From Psoroptes ovis (taxonomy: Eukaryota; Arthropoda; Arachnida; Sarcoptiformes; Psoroptidae), in the NCBI GenBank assembly GCA_002943765.1, contig PQWQ01000030.1, positions 188,501 through 252,500 of the forward strand: a stretch of DNA of 64,000 bases, written 5' to 3'. Shown here one piece after another: positions 35,982-48,991 of the stretch (position 1 is the stretch's first letter; the number at the start of each line of letters is the position of its first letter). Below the pieces are notes generated by a model. The model was not told where the DNA came from and did not search any database. It saw only the letters and a list, made by a program, of their open reading frames with translations. Made by a program: the position numbers and the translations under genes.

Positions 35982-38900
35982 AGTAACTATGGCTATTACA
36001 ACGAGCTTCAACTGATAATAACAGTTATCATCGATACAAATATCTTGATTTGAATCTTCAAGAGTTTTACACCATCAAAGGCAAAGTGTATTTCCATCAG
36101 TGGTATCAGGTAACAGCTGGTTTTTCTTAATAATTTGTTTGAGAGAAATGGTGATAATTATTAACGCTGCACACAAGAAAAAATAAATTAATTGAATTCC
36201 TTGGAAATTCAATAATTGAATGTCTCAAGATGCCTTGAGATAACGAATATTTTCAATCAAAAATTTCATATTATTTGAGTAATAATTTGGTTTGGCCTGG
36301 TTGATATAATGTATCTATGGCAATATATGGTATGATTATTATTATTTCAGGACCTTAGAACCATAGAATCTTAGAATAATAACTTTTTATGCTGCAGCAA
36401 AACTTTTATGAAAAGATATAAAATTACAGGAAATATATAAATGTGTATGAAAACTTTCATAATAATAATCATAATAATATTAATGAAAATTCTAAGATTT
36501 CTAAGATGATGAAAATGTCATTTCATTTTTTCCATATTGCAAATGAATTTGAAGAAAATAATTTGCTCAAGTTTTAGAAAAATGTTATGAGGCTGCCCTC
36601 CTTGTGTTTGGATATATTTTTAATTAAAAATCATTTTTTTCAGCAAAAATTTCCAAAATGTCTCTGAATATGCTAAAATACTATGGATAACTATGGATAA
36701 CCGAATTGGGACCGAAATGCTTTATTTTTTCGGGGACAAAATTTCATTTTCATTTCGGTCAGTTCAATGTATTTTGAATATGTTTGAGAATACCGTACAA
36801 ACAAATAAACAATGAATATAATTGAATAATAGTGACAAACAAACAAACAAACAAAATGCTTCCTGCTTATTCAAAAATCATTAAAAATGATTTTTAAAAT
36901 CATCAAAATTAATTCAAATTATTTTCACAAATCATAAACTCGTCAATCAATCATCATTCAGCAAAATCCACTTGTATTATTTATTCCAATTGTTATTTTC
37001 ATCATTATTATTGAATAATGAATCGTAACATGTTTAGACCATTGTATAACTTCAAAAAAAACTTGTAACAATTGACCGAAATGGTAACAGGTAAACCAAA
37101 ATTCAAAATGGAAAACGGACCACCTAAGGCCCAAGGACCGATCGATAATTCAAAAATAGCATGAAAAAAGATGCATTAAAATCATATTTGTACGTATTGA
37201 CCTTGCCAAGTAGTCTCAAGTCAAGTCTAAAAATAATTTTGTTTTTTTGAATTAAAATTAGCCATATTTTTCAAAAATTTGAATATTTGAAAATTGACCT
37301 TTGACAAAAATTGTCATTGTGTTTTGTATTGTTTAATTTTTTTTCAATTTTTGTGAAAAAACGACCACAAAACTAATTTCACTGAGATTTATTTATATTA
37401 AATATTGAAATAATTCAATATTAAATAACCATTCATTAATAATAAGTAATAATAATAATAATACACGTGCAAATACAGCTTTGGGCAATTTCTCATATGT
37501 GGAAACATTTTTTCAAATTTTCAAATTTTTGAATTGTCAAATGTTTTGACAAAATTTTAAGCCCAAAAAATTTTTTTGGGCAAAATTTTGGCCAAACAAA
37601 ATTTTGGCGTTGTGAAAACAATGAAATTTGACAAATTCAAATGAATGAATTTGAAATGAAATACAATTATAATATAATAATTATATTATAATTAATCGAC
37701 CAAAATTTTCCAAATTGTTTGTTTTTGAATGCGAAAAAATCGTTCCATCATTTATTCACAATTCAAATGTAAAAATACATGCATTCAAAATTTTGAAAGA
37801 TGAGCGATGAAACAATCGGCCCAAATAATAATGAAATCATCATAACTGAATGGAATTCAATGGAAAATGAATTTGTTCGAATCGAGAAACAATTAGCATT
37901 TTGTTCTATATTGTTCTACAGAAATGAAAATTACAAAAATGATGGAAAAAAATCAATGAATAAATCTATGCAAGCATAATTAATTAATAATTTTTTTTTG
38001 AAAATGATTTTCAAACAGTTTTTGTTTTTCATTGTTCAAACAAAAACAATTCAATTATTATTACTGCTGTTGTCATGATGATAGAGTTAAGAGTAAAGAA
38101 TTCATTATTATATTTTTCACATCGACACATATAGACAATAATAAACGTCTATTGCGTCTATTGTCTTAATATTATGAAAATTTTCAAAAAATTCAAAAGA
38201 AATTTTTAATGTTTTCAACGATGCATATTTCATATGCTTTCAATGAAATTTTCAAATCGATTATTTTCGATTGTTTGTTTTGATTTTATATTTTCAATTC
38301 ATGTTTGTTTTAATTTTGATGATTTATTATATTTGATGAACATTGTCATTGTCATCATTGTGATTTGTCATTTCTACTCATTACGAAACAAACAAGCCAG
38401 AATTGAATGAATGAATTTAATCAAAGCAGCAGAATTTACATGATAATAAACAATCGTTTTTTTCATTGTTCAGTCCGCATCAATTATTTTGAAAATTATT
38501 TAAAAAAATAAATGAAAATTTCTTTTGTTTTTTGAATATTTGTATTTGGTCCCAATTTTGAATCGGGTATGTTTCAATGCAATTAAATATTTCCCATTTG
38601 AATCACATTCACACATTTATGGACTTTTACAATGGGGACATTTTTTGTTCCAAATTTAGTCCATTTAGTCCAATTCATAGCGAATAGAAATGAAATATAA
38701 AACTTTCACATATCTCTGTCACCATATACACAAACAAATACATAGGTAATCGACGATGACAAATATTTGATTTTATTCATAACTGTCAATAAATAAATAC
38801 ATGTATGTGTATCCATCATTGAATCAATAATCATTGATTTTTGAGTACATTCGTTGAGAAAATCATTTTTACAAATAATCATTTCATTATTCGATATTAA

Positions 38901-40018
38901 TATATGAAATGGTTTCCATTTTGCACCTGAAAATTTCGATATATGTATCAATCAATATCAATATCGATAAATAAATAAATAAAGCATCGATATGGACCAA
39001 ATGGAAAATGGAAAAATTATGTTTGTTTGTATGCTTGTTCATATTGTTTACTTTTACACTTTTTTTATCATAAATGGGATGTTTTCAAATGAAATTTTGA
39101 TTGAAATCATACGAAAATCCACAGTGAATTCAATTCAAATACAATTGAAAATTGTATGTCCAAATGTGTGATGAAAGTGTGTAAAATAAATAAATAAAAG
39201 TGAATTGAAATTTGTTTTCACGGGAAATTCTGGTAAAAATAAACATTTTCAATTAACCAGAATTCAAATAACAAAAAGTAGCCAATTATTCGTTTGGTTA
39301 TTCGTTTTGTTTGAATATACCGGACACCATTTTCGATGCATTTTACATCATTTGAAATCAAATGATTTTTGACACATCACCCCTGAAAAAATTTCTAGGG
39401 ACTATAAAGAATCCATAGAATTACATAATACCAAATGAAAAAATCAGAAAAAAATCTAAAAAAAAACTATAAACTTTCTGAAACTTTCTGAAAATCACTG
39501 TCTTTACTAACTAATTATTATTCGACTATAATCAATTTCATTTTCAAGTGAAGAAAAGTTGAGAAAAATCAAACGACAGCCGTCGTCGTCATACATGTAT
39601 TTTGTAAATGGTAAATGTTATGGCATAATTAGAAACATTATTACATCATGGCCATAATAATTAATAAAAGCTGGCGACACACACACACATAGAATTAGTA
39701 GTGAATAAATATATTCTTGTAGAATCTTGTAGAATATCAAACTTTGTTCGTTTGGTAAATTAATATTTTATTTTCAAAATTACAAAAAACTGAAATATCA
39801 AAATGAATCAAAGCAAAAAATGACTAAATGTCAATGCCAAATGGTACATTTTACATCATATCATCGTTGGACGTTTTGTATATTTTTGAATGTTTGTTTG
39901 AATCAAAATTTTGAATCAAATGTTTCATGTATGACTATAAATGGATTGGGTGTAAATGAGAACCAGAAAAAATTGTCAAACCAAAAGAATTTTCGCTTTA
40001 TTTTTTTTACAAATAATA

Positions 40019-40098
40019 TTAGGTTGTTCGAAAAGTTCTTGCCGATTTTCACATGATTTTCTACGATATAATCGACAGAAACTTTTCGGACAACCTAA
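40019..40098 (+). mobile_element. 80-bp mariner-type MITE
   Basis: TTAGGTTGTTCGAAAAGTTC left, AACTTTTCGGACAACCTAA right, TA on both sides, exactly 80 bp. The centre reads GATTTTCTACGATATA, the common type. Confidence 0.9.
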
Positions 40099-40458
40099 TA
40101 TTATTTGATACATATCAAAATCTATAGACTTGAAAAACAAAATGTTTGACATTTAGTTTGTTTGTTGTTTTTTGTTGTTGGTGAAAAAATTTTCATTAAT
40201 TTTTTTCTTTATTTTTTGAAAATGAAAATTTTTCATTTTTCATTCCATATTCCATTGTATTTCTGTTACAATTCAATTTTATTTCATTTTTCAGTTTGAT
40301 TTTGATGTTTTCTGTGTTTATTTCTCTCCAACTATCATTCAAAATGATGCAACAAACATTTGAAAAATCGAGAAAAATAAAACATTTCAATGTTTGAGTT
40401 GTTCGAGGGTTCAGAGCGTGTGTTTTCAACCAGTCATCATCAAATCCAGCAACGAACG

Positions 40459-40537
40459 ATCCATCCATCCATCTAACCATCCGACCGACCGACCGACCGA
40501 CCTAGCCAGCCAGCCAGCCATCCATCTATCTCAGCCA
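40459..40537. repeat. Compound tetranucleotide microsatellite
   Basis: Adjacent short runs of ATCC, CCGA (five units), GCCA (four units) and ATCC again. The rest of the window is AT-rich, so this GC-richer block is conspicuous. Confidence 0.85.
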
Positions 40538-40771
40538 GGCAATAAAGTAAAGATGCCTGTATTTCTGCCTGTATTTATTTGTGTATTTGTGAATCTAAAC
40601 ATGGCTAGAAATAAATATAAATAAATAAATACGACGACGACGATGAAAGTTGCAAAAATAAAAAAAGATTTTAAATTCGTATTACTTGCACATGAACGCA
40701 CCGATGGAAACGGAGGATGTTTGTCGTTGTTGTTGTTGATGATGATGCGATGATGCCTATTGCAAAATATA

Positions 40772-40851
40772 TTAGATTGTCCGAAAAGTTTTTGTCGATT
40801 ATATCGTAGAAAATCATTGAAAAATCGACAAAAACTTTTCGGACAACCCGA
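40772..40851 (-). mobile_element. 80-bp mariner-type MITE
   Basis: TTAGATTGTCCGAAAAGTTT left, AAACTTTTCGGACAACCCGA right, TA on both sides, exactly 80 bp. The common centre is reversed (TATCGTAGAAAATC). Confidence 0.9.
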
Positions 40852-41973
40852 TATACATTCAACAACAGCAACAACAACGATTCAAAACATTTTCAAAATA
40901 TACGACATAACAACGACGACGATGATGACGACCAACCAAAAGACATTTAAAGTTTTTTTTTTGGATCCAAAATACCCAGAAAATGAAATCATTTTTCCAA
41001 GGATTTAAGGATAAATGTTTTATATCGTCAAAGAAAAATGAGAAATGGAAAATATTACCAAACAAACAAATAAACGAGGGACAAAATACGAAAGATAAAT
41101 CAAAGAAAATTTTTTTAGAATGAATGGGGCCTACGATCCAGAGATATGAACACACAAATATTGATGATTGACGACATTGAGAGAAAATATATTCTTTGAA
41201 TAAATATGAATAGAAATAGTAAGATTTTAAATTTTATTCTTTATTTTTTAGACCCAAAAATGGATTTTTTTAACCATTTTGAAACTTTGTTGCAGAATTA
41301 ATGTAAATATGAATATGAAAATATTTTCATCCCTCAAATCAAATGATTATTGTCAGAGAGAGAAGATTATTCAATATAAAATCAATCGAAGAATCAAAAG
41401 CAAATATGAACGTAATAAATATGAATGTAAATATGACATTTTCTTATAATGACAAACAAACAACTGATATCAATTTGATATCAATATTTCTGAATAAATA
41501 CTTGTAAAACTAATTGTTCATATAATATTCAATATTTATAATGTTGTAATGAATATTTTCAAATCAGATGAAAAAAATTTCGATGGCAAAAAATACCCAT
41601 CATAGAAATTCCATTGAATAACATTGCAAATCATTGAATAATAATATGAATTCATGAATCAAACAACAAAACAAACATTGAATTTTTGTGTATTTGAAAA
41701 TGTTTTTTTTTCATTTGTATTTGATATTATTGAATTGAATGCGATGCACGTGTTTGTCATAACAACTTAAATATATGTTATTATATCCATCATCATTCAT
41801 TCATTGAGAGTCAAGAAAACAAAAAAAAAGCCAAATGACAACAACACGAAAGCAAACGATAATGGTAATATAACATTGGAATTATATTTTCTGCTGAAAA
41901 ACACTAGTCTCATGGCCCAGAATTTCAGCCCAGGGTTTTCATGTGTTTCTGATAGAATTCAAATTTGTAATTA

Positions 41974-42053
41974 TTAAGTTGTCCAAAAAGTTCTTGCCGA
42001 TTTTCTCATAATTCCCTATGATATAATCGGCAAAAACTTTTCGGACAACTTAA
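41974..42053 (+). mobile_element. 80-bp mariner-type MITE
   Basis: TTAAGTTGTCCAAAAAGTTC left, AACTTTTCGGACAACTTAA right, TA on both sides, exactly 80 bp. It shares the CTCATAATTCCC centre subtype with the 29083 copy. Confidence 0.9.
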
Positions 42054-44875
42054 TATTTCAACTCATTCTTCATCTTCATTCGGTTCCAATCGATTCTATC
42101 ATTGTGAATTGTCGATTCAAAATTCAATTCAATTCATTCGATTGTAAAAATTCAAGTATCAGCATTTGGGCCCAAAAACATTCAGCGAAAAATAAAAAAA
42201 AATTCAAGTGTTTTTCATTAAAGCAATTTTTTCATCAGGGATCATCATCATCATTAAAAGCAGCATTGATGTTATGTATGTGCTTGAAATGAAAATGAAA
42301 AAAACCAGAATTATTTTATTTTTGGGCTCCGAAAATAACATTTCACGAATTACAAAGCCGTATAACAACGATGCAAAGCCGAAGCGTTTCAATGGTCCGA
42401 AGATCATGAATTCTGATCATCAAACAATATATTAATGGTATTAACCTTGTAAAATTAGTGTTTCAATTGTTTATGCTCAAAATTTGTTGGCATCCGTATA
42501 ACACATAGGCCCAATTAATCCAATAAACAATTCTTTCTTGACAATTGACAATCATATATGACTATGAGATCAATGATTATAAATAAACCCAATTTCATAT
42601 AGAATCATAGAATTACACAACAATCAAATTAATAATAATTAATGCTTTCATTTTAGAGATTTTCTGAGATTTAGTCGCTCACACACACACAGCTAGTAAG
42701 GTCTATGACCAGCTGAAAATTCACAAAATTCAAAAACAAACTAAATAAATAAATGAATCTAAAATGGCCCCCGAAAAACAAAAATCTTGCATTTCAATTT
42801 TGAGAGATAAATCAAAGAAAAACCCGAATATATTTTCTTTGTTTGAATACTCTTTGAATTCAATAAACATTTAACCCTGATGAAACAAATTTCAAATTAA
42901 ACTGAAATTTTTGTCGAATGAGGTCAACGTTTAATGAATGAAAATTTGTTGTTGTGAATTTCAAGCAAACAATATGATTGAATCAATAAATAAATTGAAT
43001 GAATTCAATCAGAAACAGCAGCACGCGAATCGATTTAAAAATGACTATTTAAAATAAATATCACATTTAAAAGACATGCTGCTGCGTAGGATGAAATAAT
43101 AATGATGAATGTGTTAATGTTTATCGATTGATTGAATTGAATTTGAATCGATGAATTGAATCAATCAAAAATTTTACACATACATACATTTATGGATTAT
43201 TTATTTGTATTTATGTGTATTTGTATTCATTTACATTCATTTTGTTATTTATTTATTATTTATTCATATTTTATTGAAATCTATTCAAGGTTTTTTTCTT
43301 TGATATTCAAATAATGTTTGTTTCTTCTATTCATTTGACATTAAACGTTTGAACTTTAACATTTGGTTTTTTTTGATGACAAAATAATAAAGATGAACTT
43401 TATGGTCGAAAATTTTGACCAAACAAATAAACAAATTTGCATATTTCACATCTATTGTGTCAATCATAAACAAATCAAAATCAAATCAAAAGAAAATAAA
43501 AATTTCTCACAAACAAAATATGAGGTATTAACCTGCAACAAATAAACAAATTTCGTTTTTTTCAGTGTGATATCCTGTTTACTTGTGTGGTTTTTGGGGA
43601 CCGAAATTTCGACCAACAGCCTGCAACACCTTTATGGTCAAATGGTCAATTTTGTATTTTTGTAAATTTTGGTAAATTTTGACCGATTAAAACTCTCTAT
43701 TCATTTGTGAAAGGATTTCACATTATTTTTTTCAAAATTGAAACATCAAAAATTGGTGAGAAAATTTTCCTTTCTTTCCAGGCAGAATATCTTTATTTTC
43801 ATTTATGAAAATAGGTCAGATGAGCCAAAATTCATTCATTGAATCGGCATTGAAAAATATTAAAATTGTTCAAATTCTTGCCGAAATTTTACTCCAATTT
43901 CCGCCTGGGTCATAGGTATTTCAAACAAAATGAATATTTTTGATTAAAATTTACAAATATTTTTTCAATTTCTTTGGTCCACACAAATATGATTTGTGTG
44001 AGGTCTTAGTTGTTCAATTCATAAGAATGAATTTAAGAAAAAGAAATGAAATGAATGAAAGTTTTTTCTTATTGTCAAAAGCAGCCACTAGCCACTATCA
44101 TAGTGAAACAAACATGTCTAGTCAATGGATTTGAGGTCCATTTATATGTTCACTTATTTTCTCAAAATGATTAGTTTTTGGTTATCTTTGGTTATCTTTT
44201 TTCTTAATCACAAATTTGTAAGGGCTAAAATACTTATATGATTCAAAAAGCCGCAAATTTTTAACAAAATTGATTCATTTTGTCACACAAATCATATCGG
44301 AATAAATAAATGGTGAACATGAAATTTTTTGAAAAATAAATGAATGAAAAAAACTATGGCAGAGACCTTAGAAGAGACCATTTTTTAATTTTTTTCCATA
44401 ACCAAAATTTCATAGATGATTGAGCCGAGATTACAAACTATAGTTTTTCTTATTCAATTTCAATCTAATCTCTCTTTCTCTGGGCTAATGAAAATGAAAG
44501 AAAGGGTAAAAGAGTTGAATCATATTTGTATAAAATACCTCAGTATTTATTATGTGAAACGAATAAGTAATATGGCGACAAGACTAGACAATTTTTCGAG
44601 AGAAACAAAAGAAAATTGACAATTCTTTTTGGACAAATAAATATTCATGTTTCAAACATTTAATAACCAACCGGTGGTGAGACGCCGATTCATTTAATTT
44701 TCATTATTGTATTCAATTTAATTATGTGATCAACTTAATTCTTTTTTCATTTTTGCAAATGAAAAAAGTAAATTTAATTTGAATTAAATTGAAATTCATT
44801 TTTCCAATTATTAAAATAATAATATAATGAGTTCATTGTTTTCTACATTTATTGTTTGAAATATATTGAAATATA

Positions 44876-44961
44876 TCAGGGTTGTCCGGAAAGTTTTAGC
44901 CGATTTTCATCAGCAACTCTCGATTGATTAAGCCGAATTAACTTTTCGGACAACCACCTAA
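44876..44961. mobile_element. Mariner-type MITE, subfamily B copy
   Basis: Begins TCAGGGTTGTCCGGAAAGTT, ends AACTTTTCGGACAACCACCTAA less its first bases, with the centre GCAACTCT shared with the 7111 copy. Confidence 0.75.
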
Positions 44962-46940
44962 TATTTTTTTAAAATGATGCTAATTCTCAATTTGATTTTG
45001 ATTTTTGGGCAAACAAATAATATTTATTTCATTCATAACATTTTTTTAAAACATTTAAAAAAATTGTGGAATTTAAATTTGATTTTTTGTTTATTTTTTT
45101 CAGTATATTTGCAGGTTTTAGATCCTCTTTGATCGTCGAAATTATATAGAAATCGGAAGAATTTATATTTTTTGGTCGGAATTGTCAAAAAAACAAATCA
45201 AATCACTGCTAGCACACACCAATCTCTTTTCCTCACCGATTTCTTTCGAACATTCGAACGAAAAAAAAGCATTTCCAGAGAACCGAGAACGAATAACCGT
45301 GATTCAGTTCGGGTAAATATTTCTGATCAAAAAAATTTGAAAATTTGAATCATCTTTGAAGCCACTAGCATCCAATGGCTGCTGGTAGCATCCATTATTT
45401 CCACTTTTTCTACATTTTTCCATTTTAAATTTCAAGAATTTTTTTCCAAGAGTAAAACTTGGACCTAGGCCCTTTTCGCTGTCAAAAATATATATTTCCA
45501 TGTTTCATTTATACAATTGAAACGGGAGTGGTTTTCACTGGTTATATTATTCATCAAACAATTTTCACAATGGATTTTTTTATTTTCTGGTAGATCTTCT
45601 ATTTCATATGAATATTTGGGGCCAAAAAATGATTTTTCAAACCATCCATGCTTACTCTGTTGTTGTTCGTTTGTATGCTGATGTGAATGTGAATATACAA
45701 AGGCGGCAATCTAAAATCCGCCTTATTTCTATTTGAAAGGAAAAAATAGAGCAAAACGTTCGGTGATCGTATTCGTAAGTACAAAATGAATTTGGCCAAA
45801 ATAAAATGAAATTATTTGGTTTATTTTGTATGTAAAGAAAAATTGAAATTAGAGGATGAAACAAGTGAAGCGTACGACAGTAGCAGTATAGATTTGAAAT
45901 CATGAACCTTTTCAATGAAATATTATTCTTTGCAGATACGCCTTTGGTATTTCATTCAGAAAAAAATATATATGACCATAAAAAACCAAAATAATCGAAA
46001 AGGATGTATACACCAATGTTACCCGCCTGCCAGATAGATTCGAAATAACGAAAATTTCCAGCTATTTTTCTGGTTGAAAAATAATAATAAATAAATAAAT
46101 GAAAAACAAATCATTTTTCCAGAGTTTTACCAAAAATATTTCAAAATGAAATATGATAATAATAATAATAATAATAGTTATTCAATGTTTGCTTCTGAAA
46201 TACGAAAATGAATACATTCATATTTTTTGATTAGTGCTTTTATAAATTTGATCCATTCATTCATTCAATCATTCATTCATTGATTCATATGATCCATGAA
46301 CCGAACAATTGATTGAACCAGCGAAGAAAAAAAAACCAAAAATTTCAAATTTCTCATAATTTTCTCAGATAAATATCCGAATCAATCCAAAATTCGTTAT
46401 GCCCGATCAACGATGAATGAGCATACACTCACACACACAAATTTATTTAAAAATAAATAAATAAATAATTTGTTTATTTATTTATGTTTATTTCATAAGT
46501 GTATTTTACATTATTTACAAACAAATCAGACAAATAAATTAATTGATTGATTGATTTTTTACTTTAAAACTTACTCAAAGATTCGTTGATATATTTGAAC
46601 GTGAATCTCGAATGACGACAACAATCAATATCAACAGCAAAAATATTTAAACATTTGAAAACATTTATTATTATTTTTTGAAAAAATTCAAAATAATTAT
46701 TGATTTCATAGCAGCAGTGAAAAAGACGAGGAGATAAATCGATAATTTTAATATTATCATCATTTTCTCAATAATTTTGGCTCCAAATATTTCCGACCCG
46801 ATCAAATAATCAGTGATAATTTACTACTGTAAAACAGCCATCATCGTAGCTTTTAAATCAACTCATTCATTCAAATAAAACCCATTCATTAATTTTTTTC
46901 GGGTATATTTTGGCTCATCATTTATCCATCATCATTTACG

Positions 46941-46946
46941 GTAAGT
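46941..46946 (+). other. Possible splice donor of a 5' untranslated Pax6 exon
   Basis: GTAAGT after CATTTACG is a strong donor with no coding frame before it. A plausible partner acceptor (TTTTTTTTCTAG) ends at 48662, upstream of the Pax6 ATG. Structure only; no expression evidence. Confidence 0.25.
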
Positions 46947-48050
46947 CGATATTATTTTCCATTTATTTCGTGTTATTTCACATAATTAAAATGTTAATAA
47001 AGGTTAAACGATTCATAAACATTAATCATTTATACATTAAACATTGCCATTCCAACATACACACACGCTGAAATCTATGCTCCAAGTATCTCTAGGGACA
47101 TTTCAAATGTATCATCATCATCATCGGTGTCATCATCATGTGTCAATTCTGTTGAGATTTTTGCTGTTGTTATTTTGAGACTTGAAAAAAACATATTTTT
47201 TTCCTAGATTTTCTTTGTGGTTATAACCTCATAAATTAAATCTTTTTGTTTTTTTGTGTTTTTTTCATTTAGATAAATGATTTGAGATTTGTTTTCTGTG
47301 TATTTTTACTCTGACACCATTCGGTTGTGTTAAAAACCGTTGGGAATCGTAGACATAATTGAATTAGCTTTGAAAATGTTGAAATCAATCAAACGTTGGT
47401 TGATTTTTTTCTCGGTCAAATTTGGTTATTTTTTGTGTATTTGTTTGTTTGTTCAATAAAAAATGAAATGATTGGTCCATATAAACCAAAAATTTATTTT
47501 TTATTTTTGGTTGAAAATGAATGGCAGCATACGCTTGATTCTCGGTGTGTCGTGTGCTTCAAAAATTTTTGGTTCCCGAAATTCAAACTAGAGAACGAGA
47601 ATTAAACCAGAATCAATTTGAAAAATAATCAAAATGAATCTGAACCCAGAAAAAATGTCTAATTTTTTCCATTATTTAATTCATTGTTGAAATCAAAATT
47701 GAATGAAATGAACAATGAAACAACTCGTGTCTCTGAAAATTTATATTATTTCATTCAGTGGTTGTTATTTTCAGTGATGGTTCATGTTTTTCAAGGGTCG
47801 TTGTTTGTTGGTTGTTTTCGGAATGCTGTTGTTGATTATTTTAATGGTTGTTATGATGAATTGATGATGGTTTTTTTTTTTTTTTTTTTGATGGTGCAGT
47901 GGATGGATAAGTGAATGTTATTATTTTTGAAAAATTTCAAATAATAACAATTCATTTATGATTTCAAATTTTTAAAAATTTTTACATTTGATTATTTACA
48001 ATGTTTACAATGTAAATATATTTTTTTCAAAATAAGGCCTGAATCTATTT

Positions 48051-48131
48051 TTATGTGTCCGAAAAGTTCTCGCCAATTTTCCAATGATTTTTCGCACGAT
48101 ATAACCGAGAAAAACTTTGCGGACAACCTTA
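48051..48131 (+). mobile_element. Decayed mariner-type MITE
   Basis: TTATGTGTCCGAAAAGTTCT left, AAAACTTTGCGGACAACCTT right. About 80 bp, common centre type, more diverged than neighbours. Confidence 0.75.
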
Positions 48132-48991
48132 TATTTTTTCTCAGCATTTCATTCATTCTTAAATATGTATTATAGCAAAAATCTTAAAATTCCTTGTAGA
48201 AGATTTACTTATTTATGTTCAATTGTTATTTTTTGACAATCATTTGTTTCCGTAATATTTTTTATTGAATCGAAATTTTCAAGAAAAAACACTTCAAAAA
48301 AAAGTCAACAATATTTTCAGTTGTTGTTGTTGTTCAGGATTATTGTTTGTCATTATTCAAGTATTTTTTGAATAAATAAATAAATAAATAATCATTATGA
48401 TTATTTAAGTATTTTGTACATTTTTGCTTGTACCCAGGGTACCTTTGTCCTCCTCTGGTAAATGAATGAAAATTGAATTGGTTGTTTTTGATTTGTTGAA
48501 AATTTTTGACATTAATTCCTTAATAAATAAATGAATGAATAAATGGACTGGTAGACATTGCACAAGTACAAGAGATTATCGATTATTGATGATTGTGCTA
48601 TGAAAATGTATTTTGTAATTGATATGTAATATATTTGAACAATGCCATTATTTTTTTTCTAGGGACAATTTGTATGATTTCAAAACCTTTTTACACCAAA
48701 TTATTAAGTAATTTTTCCATTTTGTCTCATAGAAACTTTTATTTTATGACATTTCAGGTTTCACCTTTCCCAATTTGCAATATCTTTAAAGCCACCACCA
48801 CCCACCATCAATCAATCACCACCGAAAAATTACTTACATAAATTTTTTTACTTAAGTGAATAAAAGCTTGCTGAGAGATTCGATTCAAAGTGTTGGAGAC
48901 TATTTTTTCATTTTCACAATAAGTTTGTCCTGTCAAAGACTACCAAAACCAAATGAAAAATTGTTCGATTCCAAAAGCTCATTGAAAAACA

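Larger units (their letters stand above)
35982..48991. other. 13-kb region without recognisable genes, upstream of Pax6
   Basis: Only short, feature-free ORFs. It is AT-rich with many ATAA, CAAA and TTTG runs, a compound tetranucleotide microsatellite (40459-40537) and five MITEs (40019, 40772, 41974, 44876, 48051). It probably holds 5' exons and regulatory DNA of Pax6; a GTAAGT donor at 46941 and a TTTTTTTTCTAG acceptor at 48651-48662 could frame untranslated exons. The contrast with the dense first half is marked. Confidence 0.6.
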
